A stretch of 64,000 bases of DNA from SB11 sp964584305 (GTDB taxonomy: Bacteria > Bacteroidota > Bacteroidia > UBA8524). Within the stretch, counting starts at the first letter, position 1, and the number at the start of each line of letters is the position of its first letter. Shown piece after piece: positions 54,564 through 63,035 of this stretch. The notes below the pieces were generated by a model. It was given only the letters and a program-made list of their open reading frames with translations. It was not told where the DNA came from and did no database searches. The translations under genes were made by a program, and so were the position numbers. The DNA lies in assembly GCA_964584305.1 (NCBI GenBank), contig CAZOZL010000009.1:1-64000 (forward strand), in the 5' to 3' direction.

Positions 54564-54950
54564 TTACTCTGCTCTTTTTTCTTTGCGTTTTTTGCGTCGT
54601 TCACTTCTTTTCTTTTTCACGTGTTTTTTCATTTTCGCGTACTTTACTTTTTGCTCTTCGGTAAGTACTTGCTCTATTTGCGTATTCCGCTCCGTTTCTA
54701 TGCCTTTTATTTTGCTCCTTAGTTCTTTTCGTTTCCCTTTCAATTCAGCTTTTGCGGCATCCTTTTTAGTAGCTGCATCCAAGTTTATTTGTTGCACTTT
54801 GCTTACCTGCTCATCTGTTAAGTCCAACTTTTTTTTCATTTTGTTGGTTATTTTTTCGGCTCTTTCTCCAGTGGTTTTCTTTGTTTTTTCTTGTGCAAAA
54901 GCACTTATGCTAAATAAGGCTACTACTGCTATTAGTGTTATTTTTTTCAT
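54564..54950 (-). CDS. Spy/CpxP-like periplasmic protein
   Basis: The 128-residue protein has a signal peptide ending ISAFAQ and a mature part that is very basic and helical. Two LT-E-Q motifs (LTDEQVSK and LTEEQKVKY) correspond to the LTxxQ repeats of Spy/CpxP-type chaperones. The C-terminal end is almost purely Lys/Arg/Glu (KKRSERRKKRKEKR). Possible roles are chaperone action or envelope stress sensing; the family relationship is based on the motif pair only. It ends in a strong terminator. Confidence 0.7.
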   Translation of the reverse strand: MKKITLIAVVALFSISAFAQEKTKKTTGERAEKITNKMKKKLDLTDEQVSKVQQINLDAATKKDAAKAELKGKRKELRSKIKGIETERNTQIEQVLTEEQKVKYAKMKKHVKKKRSERRKKRKEKRAE

Positions 54951-55067
54951 GGCGTATATTTTATATTATCTAATTTATTGCTGTGTGTTTGTTTAAGGTT
55001 AGAGTGCAAAAAGAGCAAAAGGTTTAAATAATTGATAAAAAAAATTATTCCCCTGTTTACTAAGTGA

Positions 55068-55075
55068 TAAATTTG
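55068..55075 (+). promoter_or_regulatory. Candidate -7 box of the methyltransferase gene
   Basis: TAAATTTG matches TAnnTTTG and ends 4 bases before the ATG, again suggesting an almost leaderless transcript. No clear -33 element is seen. Confidence 0.45.
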
Positions 55076-55079
55076 CGGC

Positions 55080-55811
55080 ATGAGCGAGTGGTTTAAGGAT
55101 TGGTTTAATACAGAGTATTATCATATTTTGTATAAAAACAGAGATTATAGTGAGGCTTCTAACTTTATAGACAGGCTGGTAGCACACCTTGCCCCACAGC
55201 CCAACGCTCATTTTTTGGATGTAGCTTGCGGAAAAGGAAGGCATAGCAAATACTTAAACAAAAAAGGATACAAGATTACAGGTATAGATATTAGCCCTAA
55301 TAGTATTGACCAAGCCAAACAGTATGCTACTGATACGCTACGCTTTGAGGTGGCCGATATGCGCCAACCATTTGCAAATAATAGATATGATATTGCGTTG
55401 AACCTTTTTACCAGCTTTGGCTATTTTGAGAGTAGTAATGATAACTTGGCAGCACTCCAAAATATTTGTAAAGCAATAAAACCAAATGGATTTTTTGTGT
55501 TAGATTTTTTTAATACTACTAAAGTACTGAAAGAATTAGTACCCCAAGAGGTTAAGACTGTTGATGGCATTGATTTTTACATTAGCAAAAAAGTAGAGAA
55601 CAACCGCATTTTAAAAACCATTGAGTTTGAAAGCAATGGCATACAAAAGAGCTTTACCGAAAAGGTTGAAGCGATTACAAAACAGCAGTTTGAAAATCTT
55701 TTTGCCGCCACTGATTTTGAAGTAAAAGAAGTATTTGGTAGTTACCACTTAGATAGTTTTGATGAGAACACCGCCGACCGCCTTATATTCGTAGTACAAA
55801 AAAATAAATAG
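55080..55811 (+). CDS. Class I SAM-dependent methyltransferase
   Basis: A 243-residue protein with the SAM-binding motif I FLDVACGKGRHSKYL, motif II region GYKITGIDISPNSI, EVADMRQPF and ALNLFTSFGYF. The N-terminal part begins WFKDWFNTEYYHILYKNRD, seen in a group of small Bacteroidota methyltransferases without a known substrate. It ends at a TAG one base before the TTG start of the PAP2 gene, so the next two genes are cotranscribed and coupled. Confidence 0.85.
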   Translation: MSEWFKDWFNTEYYHILYKNRDYSEASNFIDRLVAHLAPQPNAHFLDVACGKGRHSKYLNKKGYKITGIDISPNSIDQAKQYATDTLRFEVADMRQPFANNRYDIALNLFTSFGYFESSNDNLAALQNICKAIKPNGFFVLDFFNTTKVLKELVPQEVKTVDGIDFYISKKVENNRILKTIEFESNGIQKSFTEKVEAITKQQFENLFAATDFEVKEVFGSYHLDSFDENTADRLIFVVQKNK

Positions 55812-55812
55812 C

Positions 55813-56385
55813 TTGATAGAACAATTATTACAATGGGACACCGAGGTTTTTCTCCTAATTAACAAAAAAGGCGGCAATGCTATTTTTGATTGGTTAATGC
55901 CTGTACTTAGAAATAAGTTTACGTGGCTTCCTTTATATATTATTATCCTATTTGGTTTCTATAAACTATATAGCCTAAAACCTACTTTATATATTTTAGT
56001 TTTTACGGTGCTAATGATTGTGATAGGCAATACAGCAATTACAGATACTACCAAGCATACCGTGAAACGCCTACGCCCCTGCCAAGAAGAAGCCCTAAAA
56101 GAGAAAATGGTAATGCGGGTAGGTTGCGGAGGGATGTACGGCTATTTTTCTGCCCATGCTACCAATCATTTTGCGCTGGCATTATTGTTTAGTCTATTAC
56201 TAAAAAAACGTTTCCGTTGGGCTACCTTTGCCCTTCTTTTTTGGGCGGCAGCCATCTCTTATGCACAGGTATATGTGGGCAAGCATTATCCGCTTGATGT
56301 GCTTACGGGGGCTGTTGTAGGCTGCCTGCTAGCACTGCTCACCTATTGGGGGTTACAAAAAAGTGTTAAAGAACTTAGAATTTGA
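55813..56385 (+). CDS. PAP2-family membrane phosphatase
   Basis: The 190 residues form about five or six membrane helices with the acid-phosphatase motifs: KHTVKRLRP, SAHATNHF (with catalytic His), and SYAQVYVGKHYPLD. Family members dephosphorylate undecaprenyl diphosphate, phosphatidic acid or lipid A groups; the motif variant here does not decide which. The start is TTG at 55813, just beyond the preceding stop codon, and its own stop TGA overlaps the next start. Confidence 0.88.
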   Translation: MIEQLLQWDTEVFLLINKKGGNAIFDWLMPVLRNKFTWLPLYIIILFGFYKLYSLKPTLYILVFTVLMIVIGNTAITDTTKHTVKRLRPCQEEALKEKMVMRVGCGGMYGYFSAHATNHFALALLFSLLLKKRFRWATFALLFWAAAISYAQVYVGKHYPLDVLTGAVVGCLLALLTYWGLQKSVKELRI

Positions 56386-57122
56386 GTATTTTTTGGTACA
56401 TATTACTATTTGCCGCTCCTTTTGTAGGCGGCGTGTTGGGCTTTTTCCTTAATCGTGGTAAAGAGTCGTTTACCAAGCTATTATTAGCCTTTAGCGGCTC
56501 GTTTTTGCTTTCTCTTTCTATATTGGTATTAATGCCTCATGTTTTTGGTGGGCATGGCAATACTTATGCAGGTATTTTTGTATTGGGAGGTTTTTTACTG
56601 CAAATATTTTTAGATTTTTATACTCGTGGTGCTGACCACGGGCATTATCACGCTGATGGAAAAACACAAGCCTACCGCATCCCTATTTCACTTATTGTGG
56701 CATTAAGTTTACATAGCTTTATAGAAGGCATACCCATTGGTGCGGGTGCATATCACGAATCGGGCTTTGGTACAAGTATGCTTGTGGGCATAGCCTTGCA
56801 CGAAATACCTGCTGCCTTTGTACTGGTGAGTGTATTGCGTGCCAACCAGCTTAAAAACAAAGTGGTAATTCCCCTAATGGTGCTGTATGCTTCTATGTCG
56901 CTAATTGGGGCGTTATTTAGCCATTATATAAACAAGTATATCCCCCTCACCGAAGAGTCACTACATTATATATTAGCCATAGTTATTGGCTCGTTTTTGC
57001 ATATCTCTACTACTATTTTGTTTGAGAGTAGTGAAAACCACCGTTTCAACCGTTTAAAATTAACTGCAATACTTATTGGTATTGTCGTAGGCTTATTAAA
57101 TTTGCTGGTAAGCAGCCATTAA
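56382..57122 (+). CDS. ZIP-family divalent metal transporter
   Basis: A 246-residue inner-membrane transporter with about eight helices. The metal-site signatures LHSFIEGIPIG (helix IV) and LHEIPAAFV (helix V) are present. A His-rich loop (GADHGHYHADG) between helices III and IV may bind zinc. Uptake of Zn, Fe or Mn is expected. The TTG start shares four bases with the PAP2 stop (TTGA), a coupled arrangement. Confidence 0.9.
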   Translation: MSIFWYILLFAAPFVGGVLGFFLNRGKESFTKLLLAFSGSFLLSLSILVLMPHVFGGHGNTYAGIFVLGGFLLQIFLDFYTRGADHGHYHADGKTQAYRIPISLIVALSLHSFIEGIPIGAGAYHESGFGTSMLVGIALHEIPAAFVLVSVLRANQLKNKVVIPLMVLYASMSLIGALFSHYINKYIPLTEESLHYILAIVIGSFLHISTTILFESSENHRFNRLKLTAILIGIVVGLLNLLVSSH

Positions 57123-57189
57123 ATATTTAATGTGAAAATTTGTTAACTTATGAACTGCTTAAAAGCCAAAAACAAATAATGACTAAAAA

Positions 57190-57966
57190 ATGAACGAATT
57201 TATAGTAGTAGAACCCCAGTTTAGCAAGCATATAGCATTAATCCGTCTTAATCGCCCAAAAGAATTAAATGCGCTTAACCTACAATTAATGATTGAAGTG
57301 CGTGAAGCCTTGAAGGAACTGGATGCGGATGACAATGTGAGGGTTATTATTATTACTGGAAATGAACGTGCTTTTGCCGCTGGGGCAGATATAAAACAAA
57401 TGAGCGGCAAGGGAGCGGTAGATATGCTAAAGATAGACCAGTTTAGCACATGGGATCAGATAAAACGTACTAAAAAACCTATTATAGCAGCAGTATCGGG
57501 TTTTGCATTGGGGGGTGGCTGCGAGTTGGTAATGCACTGTGATATGGTAATAGCAAGTGAAACGGCGCAGTTTGGACAACCAGAGATAAAAATAGGAGTT
57601 ATGCCAGGTGCAGGCGGAACACAGCGTCTTCCCCGTGCAGTAGGCAAAGCATTGGCTATGGAAATGGTATTAACAGGTAATTTTATAAATGCCGAGCAGG
57701 CATTGCAAGCAGGCTTAATTAATAAAGTAGTGCCCGTTGAAGTATATTTGCAAGAAGCGGTAAAATTAGCCAAGGATATAGCCGAACGCTCACCCATAGC
57801 GGTACAAATGGCAAAAGAAAGTGTACTAAAATCATTTGAGAGTAACCTTACCGAAGGTTTATACTTTGAGCGTAAAAACTTTTATATGCTATTTGCTACC
57901 GAAGACCAAAAAGAAGGTATGGCTGCCTTTGTAGAAAAACGCAAACCTGATTTTAAAGGAAGATAA
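57190..57966 (+). CDS. Enoyl-CoA hydratase (crotonase)
   Basis: The 258-residue protein shows the oxyanion-hole segments AFAAGADIKQM and SGFALGGGCELVMHCD, with two catalytic acids: the Glu in GGGCELVM and the Glu in PEIKIGVMPGAGGTQRL. This matches short-chain enoyl-CoA hydratases. It hydrates trans-2-enoyl-CoA and pairs with the dehydrogenase at 45.6 kb. The next gene, a phospholipase D-type enzyme, follows in the same frame. Confidence 0.95.
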   Translation: MNEFIVVEPQFSKHIALIRLNRPKELNALNLQLMIEVREALKELDADDNVRVIIITGNERAFAAGADIKQMSGKGAVDMLKIDQFSTWDQIKRTKKPIIAAVSGFALGGGCELVMHCDMVIASETAQFGQPEIKIGVMPGAGGTQRLPRAVGKALAMEMVLTGNFINAEQALQAGLINKVVPVEVYLQEAVKLAKDIAERSPIAVQMAKESVLKSFESNLTEGLYFERKNFYMLFATEDQKEGMAAFVEKRKPDFKGR

Positions 57967-58044
57967 CTTTATAAAACTTTACTTATCGAAAAAAGTACAC
58001 CATACCAAGCCAAAGGGCAAGTACACCAAGCCCAAACTATACAG

Positions 58045-59169
58045 TTGGTACACAGTGGTGCTGATTACTTTTGCTGTTTAGAAGAAATAATTAACGCTGC
58101 AAAAAGCGAAATTCACCTACAAACCTATTCTTTTGAAGATGATGAAACAGGGCATAAAATTGCGAATGCCCTAATAGCCGCCGCAAAAAGAGGTGTGCAG
58201 GTATATATGGTATTAGATGCCTATGGCTCAAAAGACATAAGCCCCCATTTTATAAAAAATATTACAGCATCGGGAATAAAATTTCGATTTTTTGGAATGT
58301 TAGGCAAAAAAGGAAACTTTGCTTGGGGCAGACGATTGCATCATAAAATAGTAGTAGTTGATGGGTATATCTCATTGGTGGGTGGGATAAATATTGCCAA
58401 CCGCTACTTGGGCTATGGTTTTAATGATGCGTGGTTAGATTTTGCTTTACTTATTAAAGGCAATGTGGGGCAGCATATTGCAAAAGTATGCAGGCATACT
58501 TTTGTCAAATGGTTTAGAAAAAACAAGGGGAATACCCCTGCTATTAAAGCACATGAACAAATTAATATCCAACTGCTACAAAACGATTGGCTGAGAAGCA
58601 AAAACCAAATAGCACAATCGTATGCAAAAGCTATAAAAGCAGCCCAAAAAGAGATTATTATAGCCAACAGCTATTTTTTACCAGGGGGTTATTTTAGGCG
58701 ATTACTAAAAGATGCCTCGCAACGGGGTGTGAAAGTAAAAATATTCCTCCCCAGTATATCTGATGTACCTATGGCAAAAAATGCAATAAGCTACCTGTAC
58801 CGTTACCTATTACGAAACAATATTGAAATATATGAGTGGATGCCAAGTGTGCTACACGCAAAAATAGCTTGTATTGATGGTAGGTGGAGTACCATAGGCT
58901 CATATAATCTTAACTATTTAAGTGCCTATGCCAGTATAGAGTTTAATATTAGTGTTTTGGATAAAGATTTTTCAACCCTGTTTCAGCAGCACTTGCACAC
59001 GCTTTTAAACTCTAATAGTGTACCGATACAGAAAGAAAAATTTATACAAAAACTAACCCCTTTAAGGCTGTTTGTTTACTGGTTTTCGTTTAAAATAATG
59101 AAGCTATCAGAGGTATTGCTCATCAGTTTCCCAGGGCAGCACTTTTTAAAACGAAATAAGTACGCATAG
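58045..59169 (+). CDS. Phospholipase D-family enzyme (cardiolipin synthase-like)
   Basis: Two HKD motifs are complete: LHHKIVVVDG in the first half and LHAKIACIDGRWSTIGSYN in the second. Family members with this layout make cardiolipin or exchange phospholipid head groups. No N-terminal membrane helices are visible, so it is cytoplasmic or peripheral. The start is unsure. Between the crotonase stop (57964-57966) and the TTG at 58045 the frame stays open with no ATG, GTG or CTG, yet the residues before the TTG (TIQLVHSGADYF) already look like the family, so the true start may be an unusual codon upstream. Confidence 0.85.
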   Translation: MVHSGADYFCCLEEIINAAKSEIHLQTYSFEDDETGHKIANALIAAAKRGVQVYMVLDAYGSKDISPHFIKNITASGIKFRFFGMLGKKGNFAWGRRLHHKIVVVDGYISLVGGINIANRYLGYGFNDAWLDFALLIKGNVGQHIAKVCRHTFVKWFRKNKGNTPAIKAHEQINIQLLQNDWLRSKNQIAQSYAKAIKAAQKEIIIANSYFLPGGYFRRLLKDASQRGVKVKIFLPSISDVPMAKNAISYLYRYLLRNNIEIYEWMPSVLHAKIACIDGRWSTIGSYNLNYLSAYASIEFNISVLDKDFSTLFQQHLHTLLNSNSVPIQKEKFIQKLTPLRLFVYWFSFKIMKLSEVLLISFPGQHFLKRNKYA

Positions 59170-59199
59170 CTTTCTTGTAAAACTTGTAAAAGTATAAAA

Positions 59200-59227
59200 A
59201 AAGCCTCCCGACTACTCGGGAGGCTTT
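59200..59227. terminator. Bidirectional terminator between convergent genes
   Basis: A perfect 12-bp stem, AAAGCCTCCCGA / TCGGGAGGCTTT, with loop CTAC lies between the phospholipase D gene and the TPR lipoprotein gene. A-tracts on the left and T-residues on the right suit both strands. Confidence 0.85.
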
Positions 59228-59249
59228 CTATATATTTTTGAAGTATTTA

Positions 59250-61028
59250 TTATCTAAATAAATTTACAAACTCAGGTTTGTCTTTAATATTACGGAACTC
59301 CATATCTGATTTAGCACGGTTTTTTAAATTAGCATCTTCTTTAAATGCTCTTGCTAAGTTATTAGCTACACCATCTAATGAGTTTTTACGTGCTGATACA
59401 ACAGCCAGTATATAATAGGTTGCTCCATCTTTCTTATCAGCAGGGATACAGTCTAATGTTTTTTGAGCATCATCAAGTTGCCCTTTAAGCAAGTATGCTA
59501 AACCTACATTATAACTACACTGTGTATTACCAAAACTCTCTAAAGCATTATCATATTTACCCATGCGAGTATATAGAACACCTAAGTTATAGTCAGCATT
59601 TACATTACTGTTATGTTTTGATTTTGCAGAACGGTATTTCTCTTCAGCATCTAAAAACTGGTTGTTCATTTTATAAGCAACTCCCATATTGTTTAGTACA
59701 AATGCGTTATTAGCATCTAAACCATCGGCGGTGCTTAAATTTTTAGTAGCATCTTCTGTTTCGCCAAGTTGTAGGTTGGCTACTGCAAGGTTGTTAAAAC
59801 CTTTCCAGTCGCTACTATACTTACCTACATAATAGCTGTATATGCGTTTACGGTCTTTAGGCTCACTCGAAATTTTACCTAATTGTAATAATTCGGCTTG
59901 ACTTAATTCTCCTAATGATGAAGATGCAGCAACAAGCTCATCATTGGTTTTTAACCCTCCTTTAGCTGTAAATTGTATTGTTGACCTTCTTAATTTAGGC
60001 AACATATACGTTTTCATTTTCTCGTAAGAGGCAGCGTGCTGTGCTTTTATACGGATTTCTTTTTCATCATCGCTAATATTGCTATTATTCATAATAGCAA
60101 CTATACCGTCTTTGTCTTCTAAATCAGAGGCTTGAACTGATGCTTTCCAGCCTTTCCAATCTTCTTTGTAGTTATTGGCAGCTTTAAAGTTGCTATCAAA
60201 CATTTCGTAGCGACCAAATTTTTTCAAGTATTGTTTAAACCACTTAATAGTTGATGCCGAACGATCTTTTGATAACGCTTCGTTTCTTTCTATCTCACCA
60301 TCAGGTGAAGCATAAGAACTAAAGTTTAAACCCTTTATTTCAAAGTTAGGATCTCTAAGTAGTTCTGTTAAAGACTCAATTTGTTTCTTATTATTAATTG
60401 CTGCGTTATTATCTTTAAAGTTTGCGTTGAACCTGTCACTATTAATTAAGTAATATACCTCAATAGATTGAGTTTTATCTACTGGAACGTACTCATCAAC
60501 AGAAAGCAAAACATCTTCGTTTGACTTTAACATACGAGAGGTAGTGATAATACCGTCAGCAATTTTGGTTTCGGGTAAATTGATACACTGGTTCAACTCT
60601 CTTTCTTCTCCTTTAATAATAAAGGTATTTTTAGCCACCAATGTAGCGTTTTTCATACTCTCATCGTAAGCAAACTTATCAGTAAATACTCTTGTACCAC
60701 CTTCGCTATATTTAATAGCTTTTTTTGATTTGGTTGTTTTTTCTCCTTTAAGAGTGAAAGGGGGGCGAGAATTTGCCTCATCACCATACTTAAGAACAGG
60801 CTCTACTTTAATTTGAGCTTTTTTGTGAAGTTTTTTTGCTGGTATAGTAACAGTTACTTCATACTCAACAGAATCACCATGTAGTTCTAATACTTTAGGA
60901 GAAGAGCTGTATTCAACACTCTCCTCGTAGTTCTTTGCTGCCTTCTTAATGTTTTGGCACGCTGAGATTGACAATACCGAAAAGGCTATTGCCAAAACAC
61001 CAGTTGACTTAATGCTAATTAATTTCAT
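59250..61028 (-). CDS. Large lipoprotein with OmpA-like and TPR domains
   Basis: Numbered from the ATG at 61028: a lipoprotein signal (LSISACQ, Cys24), a beta-rich region to about 200, an OmpA-like segment near residues 240-290 (LNFSSYASPDGEIERNEALSKDRSASTIKWF) in the place of the peptidoglycan-binding fold, and TPR-like repeats from about 400 to 560. The layout suggests an envelope scaffold contacting peptidoglycan and partner proteins. The frame is open to 61100, but the extra 24 residues come before the signal peptide. It is single and ends in a strong terminator. Confidence 0.82.
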   Translation of the reverse strand: MKLISIKSTGVLAIAFSVLSISACQNIKKAAKNYEESVEYSSSPKVLELHGDSVEYEVTVTIPAKKLHKKAQIKVEPVLKYGDEANSRPPFTLKGEKTTKSKKAIKYSEGGTRVFTDKFAYDESMKNATLVAKNTFIIKGEERELNQCINLPETKIADGIITTSRMLKSNEDVLLSVDEYVPVDKTQSIEVYYLINSDRFNANFKDNNAAINNKKQIESLTELLRDPNFEIKGLNFSSYASPDGEIERNEALSKDRSASTIKWFKQYLKKFGRYEMFDSNFKAANNYKEDWKGWKASVQASDLEDKDGIVAIMNNSNISDDEKEIRIKAQHAASYEKMKTYMLPKLRRSTIQFTAKGGLKTNDELVAASSSLGELSQAELLQLGKISSEPKDRKRIYSYYVGKYSSDWKGFNNLAVANLQLGETEDATKNLSTADGLDANNAFVLNNMGVAYKMNNQFLDAEEKYRSAKSKHNSNVNADYNLGVLYTRMGKYDNALESFGNTQCSYNVGLAYLLKGQLDDAQKTLDCIPADKKDGATYYILAVVSARKNSLDGVANNLARAFKEDANLKNRAKSDMEFRNIKDKPEFVNLFR

Positions 61029-61221
61029 AATTTCGTAACTATATTTACGCTTTAGTAAATTTCTAATCTTTGCAAATGTATGTATTTTATAGTTAATCAA
61101 TGAATGTTTTTGAGATTTATTAGTGTAGGTTTTGAATGATTATAGAAGAAAAGAAACAGAGTAGAGGTATTTATCCTAATTTTGAGTTATTTTTTTTAGA
61201 AAATTAGTATTATTGTATCAG

Positions 61222-61902
61222 ATGAGTGAAAAAGTAGTAAATATAGAAGAGACTAATATTTTTCAGAAGAATGATAATATGGTGCTACACGATGTAAACT
61301 TATCCATATATAGCGGTGATTTTGTATATCTTATTGGGAAAACAGGGAGTGGAAAATCTAGCTTGCTTAAAATGCTTTATGGTGATTTGCCTTTGAAAGA
61401 AGGTAAGGTGAATGTTGCAGGATACGATTTGTATAATATAGGGCATAAAAAAATTGCTCAATTGCGTAGAAGTCTGGGTATTATTTTTCAAGATTTTCAA
61501 CTATTGTATGATAGAACGGTGTATGATAACCTTGATTTTGTACTACGCTCTACTGGGTGGAAGAATAAAGAGGAAAGAAAGCAGCAAATAAACAGGGTAC
61601 TGGAACACGTTGGGCTTATGCGAAAAGAGCATAAAATGCCTCACGAATTATCGGGCGGTGAACAACAAAGGGTAGTGATAGCGAGAGCATTGCTAAACAA
61701 CCCCGAACTGATAATTGCTGATGAACCTACTGGCAACCTTGACCCTGAGGTGGCTGATGATATAATGCAAATGTTGATGCGTATTAATAGCGAGGGAACG
61801 GCAGTTATTATGGCTACACACGATTATAGGCTTATAAACAAGTTTAACGGGAAGGTATATAAATGTGAAGGCGGAGCGGTGTATGAAACCACAATAAGCT
61901 AA
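61222..61902 (+). CDS. ftsE: FtsE-like ABC transporter ATPase
   Basis: A 226-residue ATPase. Walker A GKTGSGKSSLLK, Q-loop FQDFQLL, signature LSGGEQQRV, Walker B LIIADEPTGNLD and the switch His in TTH-like MATHDYRL are all present, and the LYDRTVYDNLDFVL phrase is typical of FtsE. FtsEX controls cell-wall hydrolases at division. No ftsX lies next to it; the downstream gene is on the other strand, so FtsX must be elsewhere. The start used is the ATG at 61222 (an upstream TTG at 61213 is less likely). Confidence 0.87.
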   Translation: MSEKVVNIEETNIFQKNDNMVLHDVNLSIYSGDFVYLIGKTGSGKSSLLKMLYGDLPLKEGKVNVAGYDLYNIGHKKIAQLRRSLGIIFQDFQLLYDRTVYDNLDFVLRSTGWKNKEERKQQINRVLEHVGLMRKEHKMPHELSGGEQQRVVIARALLNNPELIIADEPTGNLDPEVADDIMQMLMRINSEGTAVIMATHDYRLINKFNGKVYKCEGGAVYETTIS

Positions 61903-63035
61903 ATCAATTCTTTTTCAAAAATTTGGGTAAGTATTTTGATGTTTTCAGTATTGCTAAACTGTTCTTTCAAAATGTTTTCTCTTGCAGTTATATCTTCTTT
62001 TGTAAACTCTTTACCCCAAAACTTGCTAATTGCCTTTGTAAACTCGATAGGTTTATTAGCCTTACTGCACAGTGTTTCCAGTCCTGTATTTTTCACCATC
62101 TTATCGTTTACAATACAGTGCCTTCCTATAAATAGGCTATTTATAAGTTTTAACTTTATGCCAGTACTTTGAAAGGTAGGTAACACATTTATATGTGCAT
62201 TTTTTATAAGCAATAATATTTGGCTTGATTTCACCTTATCATTTAGTGTGATGTTAGTATGCTTTTCAATCTCTGTTTTAAGCGTTAATGATGGGTTGTT
62301 GCCTGCTATAATAGCAGGATAGGGTAGTTGCGAAAATACATTTTTTACTAAAAACATAGCCGCCTCTTCGTTCTCCCCTACTCCTAAATTGCCGTGGTAT
62401 AATAAAAACTTGCCCTTGCCTGTATTAATGTTTACTTCGGTATTTGGGTGAAAAGCGGGCAGGTAAATAGCATTTTTATACTGCTTGTTAAAATATTTAT
62501 AATCGTTGGGAGAGATAGCGGCAACCGCAGTAGCGTGTTTAAGATTATTCTCAAACTTTTTTAATCGCTCGCTTTCTAAACGGAAGAAGTATTTTTTAAA
62601 GAAAGAATCTTCTACCATTTCTAAGTTCTTATAGTAGTCGTGTTCTATATTATGTGTGCGCACTATTTTAATTCTGTTTTTTAGCGTTTTATGATTTAAG
62701 TAATAGCAGCAGTGTAACCCCTCAAACAAAATAGGAAAATCGTTTTTGTTCAAATTCTCAATCATAGCTACCGAGTTTCGGGTGGCAACTATATAAGGTA
62801 ATTTCCCATAGAAAGGATTGCGAAACGTGCGGCGAGGGTAGTAAGTAACTGATTTGCAAATTTTTTTCAAATCAGCGGCACTACCTCTACCATATTGGTA
62901 GCAATGCAGGTGTATTTCTATACCTTGTTTGTGCAGTGCTTGCAGCTTATAAAAAATATCTACTACTCCGCCATAGTTTGGCGGGCTTGGAACATCAAAA
63001 GAAATTACATTCAGTTTTTTACCTAACATTAGCAT
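61899..63035 (-). CDS. Group 1-like (GT-B) glycosyltransferase
   Basis: The 378-residue protein starts LNVISFDVPSPPNYGGVVDI, the usual N-terminal Gly-rich loop of GT-B transferases, and carries the C-terminal KFLLYHGNLGVGENEEAAMF and LLIKNAHINVLPTFQSTGIKLKL, corresponding to the E-x7-E region (with Gln for one Glu). No membrane segments are seen. The stop codon overlaps the end of ftsE by 3 bases, and its start overlaps the next gene by 17. Substrate unknown, probably surface polysaccharide. Confidence 0.82.
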   Translation of the reverse strand: MLMLGKKLNVISFDVPSPPNYGGVVDIFYKLQALHKQGIEIHLHCYQYGRGSAADLKKICKSVTYYPRRTFRNPFYGKLPYIVATRNSVAMIENLNKNDFPILFEGLHCCYYLNHKTLKNRIKIVRTHNIEHDYYKNLEMVEDSFFKKYFFRLESERLKKFENNLKHATAVAAISPNDYKYFNKQYKNAIYLPAFHPNTEVNINTGKGKFLLYHGNLGVGENEEAAMFLVKNVFSQLPYPAIIAGNNPSLTLKTEIEKHTNITLNDKVKSSQILLLIKNAHINVLPTFQSTGIKLKLINSLFIGRHCIVNDKMVKNTGLETLCSKANKPIEFTKAISKFWGKEFTKEDITARENILKEQFSNTENIKILTQIFEKELI

